From Sphingomonas sp. HMP9 (lineage in GTDB: Bacteria > Pseudomonadota > Alphaproteobacteria > Sphingomonadales > Sphingomonadaceae), in the NCBI RefSeq assembly GCF_013374115.1, contig NZ_AP022673.1, positions 2,012,501 through 2,076,500 on the forward strand: DNA of 64,000 bases. The letters are read 5' to 3'. This document shows, in pieces, positions 16,967 to 25,392 of this stretch (within the stretch, counting starts at the first letter, position 1; the number at the start of each line of letters is the position of its first letter). The translations under genes were made by a program, and so were the position numbers. The notes beneath the pieces were generated by a model. It saw only the letters and a list, made by a program, of their open reading frames with translations. It was not told the origin of the DNA and made no database searches.

Positions 16967-17668
16967 ATGACGTGGCTGCGCCGATTCCTACTCGTATTGG
17001 TCCTGGCCGCTCTGGCCGTAGCGGGTTTCATGGGCTGGCTCGGCTATTTCGGTGGGCCGCTGTTTACCGATGTCTATCCGACCAGGCCGCAGCGTCCGTT
17101 TGCCGTCGTGCTGCTGACCGGCGATCTCGGCTACAAGATCGGCATGGCGCCGGAGATCGCGCAGCGGCTCGCGGCGGACGGCGTGCCGGTGGTCGCGATC
17201 AACACGCTGACCTATCTGCGCACGACGCGGACGCCTGCGAACATCACGACGCTGATCGCGCGTGCCGAACAGCGTGCGCTGCAACTCGGGCATACCGACC
17301 GGGTCGTGCTGATCGGCCAGTCGTTCGGCGCGGACATGCTGCATGTCGGACTGGTCGACCTCGCCCCCGAACTGCGCGCCAAGATCGCGAAGGTGGCGCT
17401 GATCGTGCCTGAGGACAATGTCCAGTTCCGTGCGTCGCCGAGTGAGGTCTTCGATTACTGGACGCCCACCGTCGATGCGATGCCGACCGCGCGGCGACTG
17501 ACCTGGGCACCCCTGCTCTGTGTGCAGGGCGCGGAAGAGGTCGGCAGCCTATGCCCGTTGCTGACCCAGCCCAATGCGACGCGCATAGCGCTGCCGGGCG
17601 GGCACCCGCTTCACCGCGACGCCGATGCGCTCTACGAGGTGCTGGCGCGGTTCATTTTTGCGGATTGA
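16967..17668 (+). CDS. AcvB/VirJ-family serine hydrolase
   Basis: A 233-residue exported protein. An N-terminal membrane/signal helix (RRFLLVLVLAALAVAGFMGW) is followed by an alpha/beta-hydrolase domain with nucleophile motif LIGQSFGADML and a C-terminal histidine (GGHPLHRDADALYEVL). This matches the bacterial virulence protein VirJ/AcvB family; in Agrobacterium and Rhizobium AcvB acts in the periplasm as a lysyl-phosphatidylglycerol hydrolase beside the synthase LpiA. Here an MprF/LpiA homologue lies two genes downstream, so the same pairing is likely. This copy carries only the single VirJ-size domain. Confidence 0.85.
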   Translation: MTWLRRFLLVLVLAALAVAGFMGWLGYFGGPLFTDVYPTRPQRPFAVVLLTGDLGYKIGMAPEIAQRLAADGVPVVAINTLTYLRTTRTPANITTLIARAEQRALQLGHTDRVVLIGQSFGADMLHVGLVDLAPELRAKIAKVALIVPEDNVQFRASPSEVFDYWTPTVDAMPTARRLTWAPLLCVQGAEEVGSLCPLLTQPNATRIALPGGHPLHRDADALYEVLARFIFAD

Positions 17669-17678
17669 GGATCGATCG

Positions 17679-18065
17679 ATGAGTCCTGTGATGATGGCCC
17701 TCGCGATGGTCGCGGGCGGCTCCGCTGCGGCCTCCCCGGTGGAAGGGATCTGGCACAACCCGAAGAACAGCGTCGCGGTGAAGACCGGTGCCTGCGGGGA
17801 CAGGCTGTGCGGCTGGGTCGTGCGGGCAAGCGACGAGGCGCAGGCCGACGCGCGCGATGGCGGCACGCCGAAACTGATCGGCACCGCGTTGCTCCGCGAA
17901 TATCGCCCCAGCGGCCGCCGGAAATGGTCGGGCCAGATTTTCGTCCCCGACATGGGCCGCACCTTTGGGTCGACGCTGACCCTGGTCGACACGAACACGA
18001 TCGACGTGAAGGGCTGCCTGATCGGCGGGTTCCTGTGCAAGACGCAGACCTGGCACCGCGGTTGA
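17679..18065 (+). CDS. DUF2147 family exported protein
   Basis: A 128-residue protein with a short signal peptide (MSPVMMALAMVAGGSAAA, cleavage near AAA-SPVEG) and a DUF2147 lipocalin-like core: GIWHNPKNSVAVKTGACGDRLCGWVV at the start and conserved cysteines at the end (KGCLIGGFLCKTQTW). It is ten bases after the AcvB/VirJ gene and four bases before mprF, so all three are probably one transcript. Its biochemical role is unknown; the placement between a presumed lipid hydrolase and synthase suggests an envelope function. Confidence 0.85.
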   Translation: MSPVMMALAMVAGGSAAASPVEGIWHNPKNSVAVKTGACGDRLCGWVVRASDEAQADARDGGTPKLIGTALLREYRPSGRRKWSGQIFVPDMGRTFGSTLTLVDTNTIDVKGCLIGGFLCKTQTWHRG

Positions 18066-18069
18066 CCCG

Positions 18070-20616
18070 ATGACGACGCGTCCGTTGGTCATCAGGATCC
18101 GCGACTGGATCGCGCATCGCCGTGGCACGCTGATCGCACTCGCGGTGCTGGTCGTCGCGGTGCTTGGCTTTGCGGCGATCCACAAGCTGACCGCGGAGAT
18201 CCGCCTGTCCGAAGTACGCGCGGCGTTCTCGGCGCTAGGCTGGTCGCAGCTGTCGGTGGCGATCGGGCTGACCGTCATCAGTTATATCGCACTGACCTTC
18301 TACGATTCGATCGCGTTGCAGGTGATCGGCCACCCGCTGCGGTGGCGGACAGCGGCGGTAGCATCGTTCACCAGCTACACGATCAGCCACAATCTCGGCC
18401 TGGCGATGCTGACCGGCGGGTCGGCGCGCTACCGCGTCTATAGTCGCGCCGGGCTCGACGAAGCCGGCGTCGCCCGCGTCGTCCTCATTGCCGGCGTCAC
18501 GTTCTGGGCGGGAGTGATCACCGTCGCGTGCCTGTCGATGGCAGTTCATCCGGGCATGCTGCCGATCGTGAAGTGGACGATGCCGCCGCTGCTGGAGCGG
18601 GCGATCGGCATCGTCATTCCGCTCGTCATGCTGGGAATCGTCCTGCGTCATCGTCGCGGCGGGGCGATCGGGCTGCTCGGCTGGCGGCTGCCTCTGCCGA
18701 ACTGGCGGCAGGCGCTCGCGCTCCTTCTGGTCTCGACCGTCGACCTCGCAGCGGCGAGCGCAGCGCTGTTCGTCCTGTTGCCCAACGCTTCGCCCGAGCT
18801 CTATCCGGTCCTGTTCCTGGGCTATGCGGTGGCGATCGTCGTCGCGCTGATCAGCCATGTCCCGGGCGGGCTCGGCGTATTCGAGGCGGTGATCATCGCA
18901 ACGATGCCGCAGGACAATGCCGCGGTGCTTGCCGCCCTGCTCGCCTACCGCATCATCTATTACGTCGCGCCGCTGATCCTCGCCGCGGTGCTGATGGCGG
19001 TGCACGAGGGACGCCAGTGGCGCGGCCGAGGCACGGATCCGCTCGCGATCGCGCTGCCGCTTGCGCCCTTGTTGCTGGGCGTGCTCGTGTTCATGAGCGG
19101 CGCGATGCTGCTCGTATCGGGAGCGCTTCCCGCCGCGCCAGGCCGCATGGACGCACTCGCGACGATCCTGCCGCTGCCGATCAGCGAGATGGCGCATGTC
19201 GCGGCAAGCCTTGTCGGCGTCATGCTGCTGCTGGTCGCGCTCGGGCTCTACCGCCGGCTCGACGGCGCGTTCTGGGCGGCGCGGACGTTGCTCGTCGCCG
19301 GCGCGCTGCTGTCGATCGCGAAAGGCCTCGATTACGAGGAAGCGACGATCCTGCTGCTCACCACGGCCGCGCTGCAATGGACGCGCGCCGCGTTCTACCG
19401 GCGGACGCGGCTGACCGCCGAGCCGCTGTCGCCCGAATGGCTGGTCGGCGTCGGTGCCGCAATCGGCTTGTCGGTGCTGATCGGATTCTTCGCCTACCGC
19501 CGCGTCGGCTATTCGAGCGACCTATGGTGGCAGTTCGAGACCAATGCGAACGCCTCGCGCTTCCTGCGGACCAGCCTGGCGGTCGGGTTGTTGCTGATCG
19601 GTGCGGCGATCTGGCGGCTGTTCGCGGCGGCGGCGGTGCCGATGGTGCACGACATCCTGCCCGACGACGTCGCGGCCGCCGCGCTCGCGCATGCCGACCG
19701 CACCGACGCGATGCTCGCCTTCACCGGCGACAAGCGTTTCCTGGTGTCGGACAGCGGCGACGCGTTCCTGATGTACCAGGTCAAGGGTGCGAGCTGGATC
19801 GTGCTGGGCGATCCGGTCGGGCCGAGCGAGGCCTGGTCCGAGCTGCTCTGGGCGATCCGTGCACGCGCGGATGCCGCACAGGGCCGCCTGCTGCTCTACC
19901 AGATCGGCCTGCGCATCGTTCCGATCGCGATCGAGATGGGGCTCAAGCTCGTCAAATATGGCGAGGAGGCGACGGTCGACCTCGACGGCTTCACGCTGGA
20001 GACCCCCGAGATGCGCAGCGTGCGGAAAGCGAGCCGCGTCGCCGAGCGTGCGGGCGCGCAGTTTGCGGTCGTCCCGGCCGCCGAGATGCCCGCGATCATC
20101 CCCGAGCTTGAGGCGATCTCCGATTGGTGGCTGGCCGACAAGGACCATGCCGAGAAGAGCTTCAGCGTCGGTCGGTTCGATCCGGAGTATATGGCCAAGT
20201 TCGACTGCGCCGTGGTGCGGATCGACGGCAAGGTCGTTGCCTTTGCCAATGTCTGGGGTACGCCGAACAGGCAGGAGCTGTCGGTCGATCTGATGCGCCA
20301 TGCCGAGGACATGCCGCAGGGCGGCATGGACTTTCTGTTCACGCGGCTGATGCTGTGGGGGCACGAGCATGGGTATCGCCACTTTTCGCTGGGGATGGCG
20401 CCGCTGTCGGGGATCGAGGCGCGGCGGCTCTCGCCGACCTGGTCGAAGGTGGCCGCATTCCTGTTCCGCCACGGTGAGCGTTTCTACGGGTTTGCCGGGC
20501 TGCGCGCGTACAAGGAGAAGTTCAGGCCGAACTGGACGCCGCGCTACATCGCGTCGCCAGGCGGCACGTCCTTGCTGCGCGGACTGATCGATTTGCGGGC
20601 TTTGGTGAGCCGGTAA
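18070..20616 (+). CDS. mprF: Aminoacyl-phosphatidylglycerol synthase/flippase (MprF/LpiA)
   Basis: An 848-residue inner-membrane protein. The N-terminal half has about fourteen hydrophobic segments including the flippase-type region (SHVPGGLGVFEAVII); the C-terminal soluble part (about 540-848) is a DUF2156/GNAT-like aminoacyl transferase with WIVLGDPVGP, EISDWWLADKDHAEKSFSVG in outline, and RAYKEKFRPNWTPRY near the end. The family transfers lysine or alanine from aminoacyl-tRNA to phosphatidylglycerol and flips it, lowering surface charge. The amino acid used cannot be read from sequence. It is coupled to DUF2147 and AcvB/VirJ genes upstream. Confidence 0.9.
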   Translation: MTTRPLVIRIRDWIAHRRGTLIALAVLVVAVLGFAAIHKLTAEIRLSEVRAAFSALGWSQLSVAIGLTVISYIALTFYDSIALQVIGHPLRWRTAAVASFTSYTISHNLGLAMLTGGSARYRVYSRAGLDEAGVARVVLIAGVTFWAGVITVACLSMAVHPGMLPIVKWTMPPLLERAIGIVIPLVMLGIVLRHRRGGAIGLLGWRLPLPNWRQALALLLVSTVDLAAASAALFVLLPNASPELYPVLFLGYAVAIVVALISHVPGGLGVFEAVIIATMPQDNAAVLAALLAYRIIYYVAPLILAAVLMAVHEGRQWRGRGTDPLAIALPLAPLLLGVLVFMSGAMLLVSGALPAAPGRMDALATILPLPISEMAHVAASLVGVMLLLVALGLYRRLDGAFWAARTLLVAGALLSIAKGLDYEEATILLLTTAALQWTRAAFYRRTRLTAEPLSPEWLVGVGAAIGLSVLIGFFAYRRVGYSSDLWWQFETNANASRFLRTSLAVGLLLIGAAIWRLFAAAAVPMVHDILPDDVAAAALAHADRTDAMLAFTGDKRFLVSDSGDAFLMYQVKGASWIVLGDPVGPSEAWSELLWAIRARADAAQGRLLLYQIGLRIVPIAIEMGLKLVKYGEEATVDLDGFTLETPEMRSVRKASRVAERAGAQFAVVPAAEMPAIIPELEAISDWWLADKDHAEKSFSVGRFDPEYMAKFDCAVVRIDGKVVAFANVWGTPNRQELSVDLMRHAEDMPQGGMDFLFTRLMLWGHEHGYRHFSLGMAPLSGIEARRLSPTWSKVAAFLFRHGERFYGFAGLRAYKEKFRPNWTPRYIASPGGTSLLRGLIDLRALVSR

Positions 20617-20635
20617 GGCTTGCTAGGGCAGCCGC

Positions 20636-21295
20636 ATGAGCTTCCTCCTGGCAATCGAAGGCGCCGACGGCGCGGGCAAGGCCACTGCCTCGGCACTGGT
20701 GGTCGAGCAGTTGCGCGCCGCGGGCCGCACCGCCGACGTCGTGTCGTTCCCGCGCTATACCGAGACGGTTGGCGGCTGGGCGCTCGGCGCGATGCTGGCG
20801 GGGACGCTGCCGCGCGGCACCCCGCCCAAGGCAGCAGCGGTACTGTATGCGCTCGATCGCATGGAATCGCGCGAGCATCTGCTGGCGACGATGGCCGCCA
20901 ACGAGGTCGTGGTCTTCGATCGCTATATCGCCTCGAACATGGCCTATCAGGCGGCGCAGCTTCCCCCGCATGAGGCGGACGCCATGATGACGTGGATCGC
21001 CGACCTGGAGACGAACTCGTTCGCGCTGCCGAAACCCGATCTCTCGGTATATCTCGACACCCCCGCCGACATCGCCCGCGGGCTGATCCTGAAGAAACGC
21101 AAGCGGTCCTACACCGACGACGCGTTCGATGCGTATGAGGCGGATACCGGGCTGCAGGACCGGGTACGGACGAATTATGCGGCGATGGCCGAGGCGGGTT
21201 TGCTCGGGCGATGGGCGACGGTGTCGACCGTGGCGAACGGCGCGTCGCGACTGCCGGCCGACATCGCGGCGGAGATCGTCGCGCTCCTCGCCTGA
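20636..21295 (+). CDS. dTMP kinase-like protein
   Basis: A 219-residue P-loop kinase. The Walker A reads EGADGAGKAT, with Ala where most thymidylate kinases have Ser or Thr before the final Thr. The DRY motif is FDRYIASNMAYQ, and the lid region holds KKRKRSYTDDAFD. The family phosphorylates dTMP to dTDP. It resembles the second, non-standard Tmk found in some bacteria (I recall the Mycobacterium enzyme with DGAGKRT), so a canonical tmk probably exists elsewhere in the genome. Twenty bases separate it from mprF, with no functional tie apparent. Confidence 0.8.
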   Translation: MSFLLAIEGADGAGKATASALVVEQLRAAGRTADVVSFPRYTETVGGWALGAMLAGTLPRGTPPKAAAVLYALDRMESREHLLATMAANEVVVFDRYIASNMAYQAAQLPPHEADAMMTWIADLETNSFALPKPDLSVYLDTPADIARGLILKKRKRSYTDDAFDAYEADTGLQDRVRTNYAAMAEAGLLGRWATVSTVANGASRLPADIAAEIVALLA

Positions 21296-21323
21296 GCCCG
21301 CTGTACGTCCCTTACTCTACCGT

Positions 21324-21407
21324 CCGTCATCCTGACGAAAGTCAGGACCCAGAGCCACCTAGTACGCCGCCCGTAACCCTGGGTCCTGACGTTCGTCAGG
21401 ATGACGG
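21324..21407. repeat. Family C palindromic element, 84 bp (copy 1)
   Basis: Arms CCGTCATCCTGACGAAAGTC and GACGTTCGTCAGGATGACGG enclose a CCCAGAG/CCTGGG pair. The length is the same 84 bp as the copies at 22470, 26350 and 29402. Confidence 0.85.
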
Positions 21408-21592
21408 AGAGAGTGTGGGTGCCCCGTGTCACAAATCCCGGTATTCGTTTCGAAACCCCTGCTTACGTAGCGCGACTGTACCCAGAACGTGACGATCCAG
21501 GCGGCCAATCCCGGTCTGATCCTCGCCACGCCGAGTGACCCGCGCACGATCGGACTTATCTTCCGCATCCGACAATAGCTATGAGGGCGGCC

Positions 21593-22399
21593 ATGACCGT
21601 GCCGCCCGACCCCGCCCTCCATGCCACGATCCTGCTTGCCAAGGACCGGACCGGTCGCGTCGGCGCCGACCGGATCGCGCTGCTCCGCGCGATCCGCGAC
21701 GGTGGCTCGATCACCAGCGCGGCGAAGGTCGTGGGGCTTAGCTACAAGGCGGCGTGGGACGCGGTTCAGGTCATGAACAACCTGTTCGATCGCCCGCTCG
21801 TTCTCCCCGCGGCGGGCGGAAAGGATGGCGGCGCGAGCCCGATAACCGCGGCAGGCATCGCCGTGCTCGACGGCTATGCCGTGGCGGAGGCCGAGCTCGC
21901 CAGCGCGATGGCGCGGATCGAGGCGAGCGTATCGAACGGGCTGTCGTTGAAGCCTTTGCTGTGGGGAATCGGAATGAAGACGAGCGCGCGCAACGTGCTG
22001 CGCGGCACCGTGTCGCGCGTGACGCCGGGCACGATCGATGCCGAGGTGACGCTGGCCGTTGCCGAAGGCGTGGAGATCGTCGCAACGATCACGCGGAGCA
22101 GTGCCGAGGATCTGGGGCTGGTGCCGGGCGCGACCGCATTGGCGTTGATCAAGTCGAGCTTCGTCATTCTCGCGCGCGGGGACGACAGTTTACGAACATC
22201 GGCGCGCAACACGCTGGCCGGGACGGTGATCGCACGGGAGGACAGTGCGATCTCCAGCGAGGTGACGCTGGAACTGACGCCCGGCAAGACGCTGACCGCC
22301 ACGTTGACCAAGGAGAGCGCGGAGGCGCTCGACCTGCAGATCGGCACGCGGTCACTGGCGCTGATCAAGGCGAGCCACGTGATTCTCGCGGTGGAGTAA
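21593..22399 (+). CDS. ModE-type transcriptional regulator with two TOBE/Mop domains
   Basis: A 268-residue regulator. The N-terminal winged helix (DGGSITSAAKVVGLSYKAAW, about 30-60) is the ModE/LysR-like DNA-binding module; two C-terminal Mop domains follow, each opening with the molybdate-binding signature TSARN (TSARNVLRGTV and TSARNTLAGTV). ModE proteins sense molybdate and regulate molybdate transport and molybdoenzymes. No mod transporter or molybdopterin gene is visible within 10 kb, so it acts elsewhere. The ATG at 21593 with GAGGG before it is favoured over one at 21581. Confidence 0.88.
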   Translation: MTVPPDPALHATILLAKDRTGRVGADRIALLRAIRDGGSITSAAKVVGLSYKAAWDAVQVMNNLFDRPLVLPAAGGKDGGASPITAAGIAVLDGYAVAEAELASAMARIEASVSNGLSLKPLLWGIGMKTSARNVLRGTVSRVTPGTIDAEVTLAVAEGVEIVATITRSSAEDLGLVPGATALALIKSSFVILARGDDSLRTSARNTLAGTVIAREDSAISSEVTLELTPGKTLTATLTKESAEALDLQIGTRSLALIKASHVILAVE

Positions 22400-22469
22400 A
22401 TCCCGTCACGACAAACTCGCAATACGCCCGATGCTTCGCACTTCGCCCGACCGCGCCCCACGCCCACAC

Positions 22470-22553
22470 CCGTCATCCTGACGAAAGTCAGGATCCAGAG
22501 CCAAGCAGGACGCAGCGCGTAACCCAGGATCCTGACTTTCGTCAGGATGACGG
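22470..22553. repeat. Family C palindromic element, 84 bp (copy 2)
   Basis: Arms CCGTCATCCTGACGAAAGTC and GACTTTCGTCAGGATGACGG are exact inverse complements over 20 bp. It separates the ModE and MarR genes and may also end the modE transcript. Confidence 0.85.
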
Positions 22554-22686
22554 ACGGTAAGTCAGTGCCGGGTTGCCGCCCCAATCCATCATAGGTCGAG
22601 CCGGCACGGAGCCATCAGGCTGAAACCATTCCTAACTTTTCTGTCATGCACCGATTCCGCATTGCAGCACACGTAAACGTCATTAC

Positions 22687-22698
22687 TTAGCACGCTAA
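22687..22698. promoter_or_regulatory. Candidate MarR operator overlapping the marR start codon
   Basis: TTAGC-AC-GCTAA is a perfect 5-bp dyad whose last A is the first base of the MarR ATG; it is extended by flanking CATTA/TAATG symmetry at 22681-22700. Its position suggests autoregulation of the efflux operon. No Shine-Dalgarno precedes the ATG, so the message may be leaderless. Confidence 0.55.
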
Positions 22699-23150
22699 TG
22701 ACTTCCTCTCGCGTCCTCCTCGAATCGTCCTACGCTCGCACCCTCTTGCCGCTCGCCAAGATGTGGCGGCGGGCAGCTGACCGGGCGTTGCGCGACATGG
22801 CCGTGTCGGCGTCGATCGGCTGGACATTGGTACAGGTAGGGCGGCTCGGCGACGACGTCCGCCAGACCGACCTGGCGAACGAGCTCGACGTGACGCAGGC
22901 CTCGCTGGTCCGCTCGATCGATCAGATGTCGGCTGCCAACCTCGTCGAGCGCCACCGCGACCCCGCCGACGCACGCGTCAGCCGTATCCGCCTGACCGAT
23001 CACGGCCGCGCGCTCGTGACCACGATCGAGGCGAAGTTCGCAAGCCTGCGCGCGGCAATGCTCGACGACGTGTCTGACGACGATCTCGTCACCGCGTTGC
23101 GCGTCGCAGAGCGGCTCGGCGCCCGCTTCACCGCGGATCACGCGCGATGA
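22698..23150 (+). CDS. MarR-family transcriptional regulator
   Basis: A 150-residue winged-helix repressor-type protein. The recognition region is VRQTDLANELDVTQASLVRS and the wing is RHRDPADARVSRIRLTDHG, both typical of MarR. It heads a six-gene efflux operon and its stop overlaps the next start by four bases (ATGA), which makes it the likely local regulator. Ligand unknown; regulators beside FUSC/AaeB pumps often answer to aromatic acids. A dyad covers its own start codon. Confidence 0.9.
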   Translation: MTSSRVLLESSYARTLLPLAKMWRRAADRALRDMAVSASIGWTLVQVGRLGDDVRQTDLANELDVTQASLVRSIDQMSAANLVERHRDPADARVSRIRLTDHGRALVTTIEAKFASLRAAMLDDVSDDDLVTALRVAERLGARFTADHAR

Positions 23151-25189
23151 ACCTCACCCGGTTCGGCGGGAAGGAAGCGCTCTTCTCCGTCAAATGCCTG
23201 ATCGCCGCGTTCCTGGCCTATTACATCGCGCTCAGGATCGGGCTGACACGTCCCTATTGGGCGGTGACGACGTCGTACATCGTCGCGCAGCCGCTGGCCG
23301 GCGCGGTGCTGTCGAAGGCGGTGTTCCGTGTCGCCGGCACGGTACTCGGTGCGGCTGCGGCGGTGGTCCTGGTGCCGAACCTGGTCAACGCGCCCGAACT
23401 TCTTTCGCTCGGCCTCGCGCTGTGGCTGGGGCTGTGCCTGTATATCTCGCTGCTCGACCGGACGCCGCGTGCGTATCTGTTCCTGCTCGCAGGCTATACC
23501 GCGAGCATCATCGGGTTTCCGTCGGTCACCACGCCGGGTGCGGTGTTCACGATCGCCGCCTTGCGCGTGCAGGAGATCACGATCGGCATTCTGTGCGGAA
23601 GCCTGATCCACGGCTTCGTCTTCCCGCAGACCGTGACCGCGACGCTGCTCGCGCGGATCGACGCGATCCTGGCCGATGCGGAACGCTGGTCGCGAGACTC
23701 GCTGGCCGGGGCGTCGGATGCCACGCTCGACCGCGATCGCCGGCGGCTCGCGCTCGACATCAACGAGCTTCACCAATTGTCGATCCACCTGCCGTTCGAC
23801 ACTGCCCGCCTGTTGCCACGCACGCGGACTTTGCGCGCGTTACAGGCGGAGTTGTCGATGCTGCTGCCCTTGGCAAGCGCCGTCGATGATCGGATCGTGG
23901 AACTCAAGCGCGGCGCCGATGCGCCCCGCCCGGAAGCACTGGCGTTGATAGAGGACGTTCGCGAATGGCTGCGCGATCCCCCGACCGTGGCGGAGCGTGG
24001 CCCGACCGCGGACGCCTTGATCGAACGCGCCCGCGTCCTCGAGCCCGTGGTGGGCGACACGCTGATCTGGCGCGATGCGTTGCGGCTCAGCCTGCTCGCG
24101 CGGTTGGCCGAACTGGTCGACGCGCACCGCAACGCGCGCGACCTGCGCGACCAGATGCGCTCGCCGTCGCGCGCGCCGGTCACGCCTGCGGTCGCGCGGT
24201 TACTGGCCCGGATCGCCAAGCGACCGCTGCACCGCGACCGTGGGATCGCGCTCCGCGCCGCTGCCGGCACCGTCGCGACGATCCTGCTCGGCTGCATCTT
24301 CTGGATCGGTACCGGCTGGGCGGACGGCGCCGGCGCCGTGCTGATCGCCGGCGTGTGCTGCGCGCTGTTCGGCAACAGCGACAACCCCGCACCCTCCATC
24401 CTGGCGTTCTTCTACGGAACGATCGTCGGGCTCGTCATCTCGGCCGTCTACGCGTTCACGATCCTGCCGCGCGTGACCGATTTCGTGACGCTTGCCGCAG
24501 TGCTGGCCCCGCCAATGCTGATCGGGGGAATGTTCCTCGCGCGCCCGGCGACCTTGCTGATGACGCTTGGCGCGCTGCTCGGCGCGCTGAACACGGTCGG
24601 GCTCAACGACCGGTTCGGCGGCAGCTTCGATGCGTTCCTCAACGGCGGCATCGCGCAGTTGATCGGCACGCTGTTCGCGGTCGTTACCGTCGGCCTGTTC
24701 CAGACGATCGGCGCGGATACGAGCGCGCGGCGACTGATCCGCGCGGGCTGGCGCGAACTGGCCGCACGCAGCGACTCGATGAGCCGCCCCGACGCCGCGG
24801 GTTGGATCGCGCGGATGCTGGATCGCATCGGCCTGCTCGCCCCGCGGCTTGCGTTGCAGGGCGAGGATCCCGGCAAGCCCCTGCTAGATGCATTGACCGA
24901 TCTGCGCGTCGGCGTCGCGGTCGGCGAACTCAAGCAATTGCGGATGGATGGCTCGATCGACGAGGCCGCGGTGATCACGCCGGTCCTGCGTGGTATCGGC
25001 GCGCATTACCGTGCGTTGCGTCCGGATGAGCCCGCGCCGCCCGAACCCGATCTGCTCGCCGGAATCGATGCCGCGATGACCGGTTTCGCGACCAGCACGC
25101 CCGATCGTCACCGCACCGGCGTGCTCGCGCTGACGTCGCTGCGCCGCAATCTCTTCCCCTCGGCGCCAGCATACGGAGCGGCCGCATGA
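23147..25189 (+). CDS. FUSC-family (AaeB/fusaric acid resistance) inner-membrane exporter
   Basis: A 680-residue protein with two membrane blocks (about 15-160 and 365-520) of five to six helices each, separated and followed by soluble domains. That duplicated layout, with LTRPYWAVTTSYIVAQPLAG in the first helix pair, is characteristic of AaeB/FUSC exporters, which expel aromatic acids with an HlyD-type adaptor. It overlaps marR by ATGA and the DUF1656 gene by ATGA. Substrate is inferred only from the family. Confidence 0.9.
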   Translation: MNLTRFGGKEALFSVKCLIAAFLAYYIALRIGLTRPYWAVTTSYIVAQPLAGAVLSKAVFRVAGTVLGAAAAVVLVPNLVNAPELLSLGLALWLGLCLYISLLDRTPRAYLFLLAGYTASIIGFPSVTTPGAVFTIAALRVQEITIGILCGSLIHGFVFPQTVTATLLARIDAILADAERWSRDSLAGASDATLDRDRRRLALDINELHQLSIHLPFDTARLLPRTRTLRALQAELSMLLPLASAVDDRIVELKRGADAPRPEALALIEDVREWLRDPPTVAERGPTADALIERARVLEPVVGDTLIWRDALRLSLLARLAELVDAHRNARDLRDQMRSPSRAPVTPAVARLLARIAKRPLHRDRGIALRAAAGTVATILLGCIFWIGTGWADGAGAVLIAGVCCALFGNSDNPAPSILAFFYGTIVGLVISAVYAFTILPRVTDFVTLAAVLAPPMLIGGMFLARPATLLMTLGALLGALNTVGLNDRFGGSFDAFLNGGIAQLIGTLFAVVTVGLFQTIGADTSARRLIRAGWRELAARSDSMSRPDAAGWIARMLDRIGLLAPRLALQGEDPGKPLLDALTDLRVGVAVGELKQLRMDGSIDEAAVITPVLRGIGAHYRALRPDEPAPPEPDLLAGIDAAMTGFATSTPDRHRTGVLALTSLRRNLFPSAPAYGAAA

Positions 25190-25392
25190 CCGGCGAAATC
25201 TCGATCGGCGGCGTCTACCTGCCGAGCATCCTGCTGCTCGCCGTCGCCGCCGTCATCCTCACCGGCATCGCCACGCGGCTGCTCGCGTTCGCCGGCGCCT
25301 ACCGCGCGGTGACGTACCGACCGCTCGTCGACCTCGCGCTGTTCATCCTCATCCTCGGGCTGCTCGCCCTGCTGACCGGACCTTCCGCATGA
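25186..25392 (+). CDS. DUF1656 (AaeX-like) small membrane protein
   Basis: A 68-residue protein with two membrane helices (about 12-30 and 45-64). It begins MTGEISIGGVYLPSILLL, matching the DUF1656/AaeX pattern of small proteins found between FUSC exporters and their adaptors. It overlaps both neighbours by ATGA, so the stoichiometry of the pump is probably set by translational coupling. Its role in the pump is unknown. Confidence 0.88.
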   Translation: MTGEISIGGVYLPSILLLAVAAVILTGIATRLLAFAGAYRAVTYRPLVDLALFILILGLLALLTGPSA

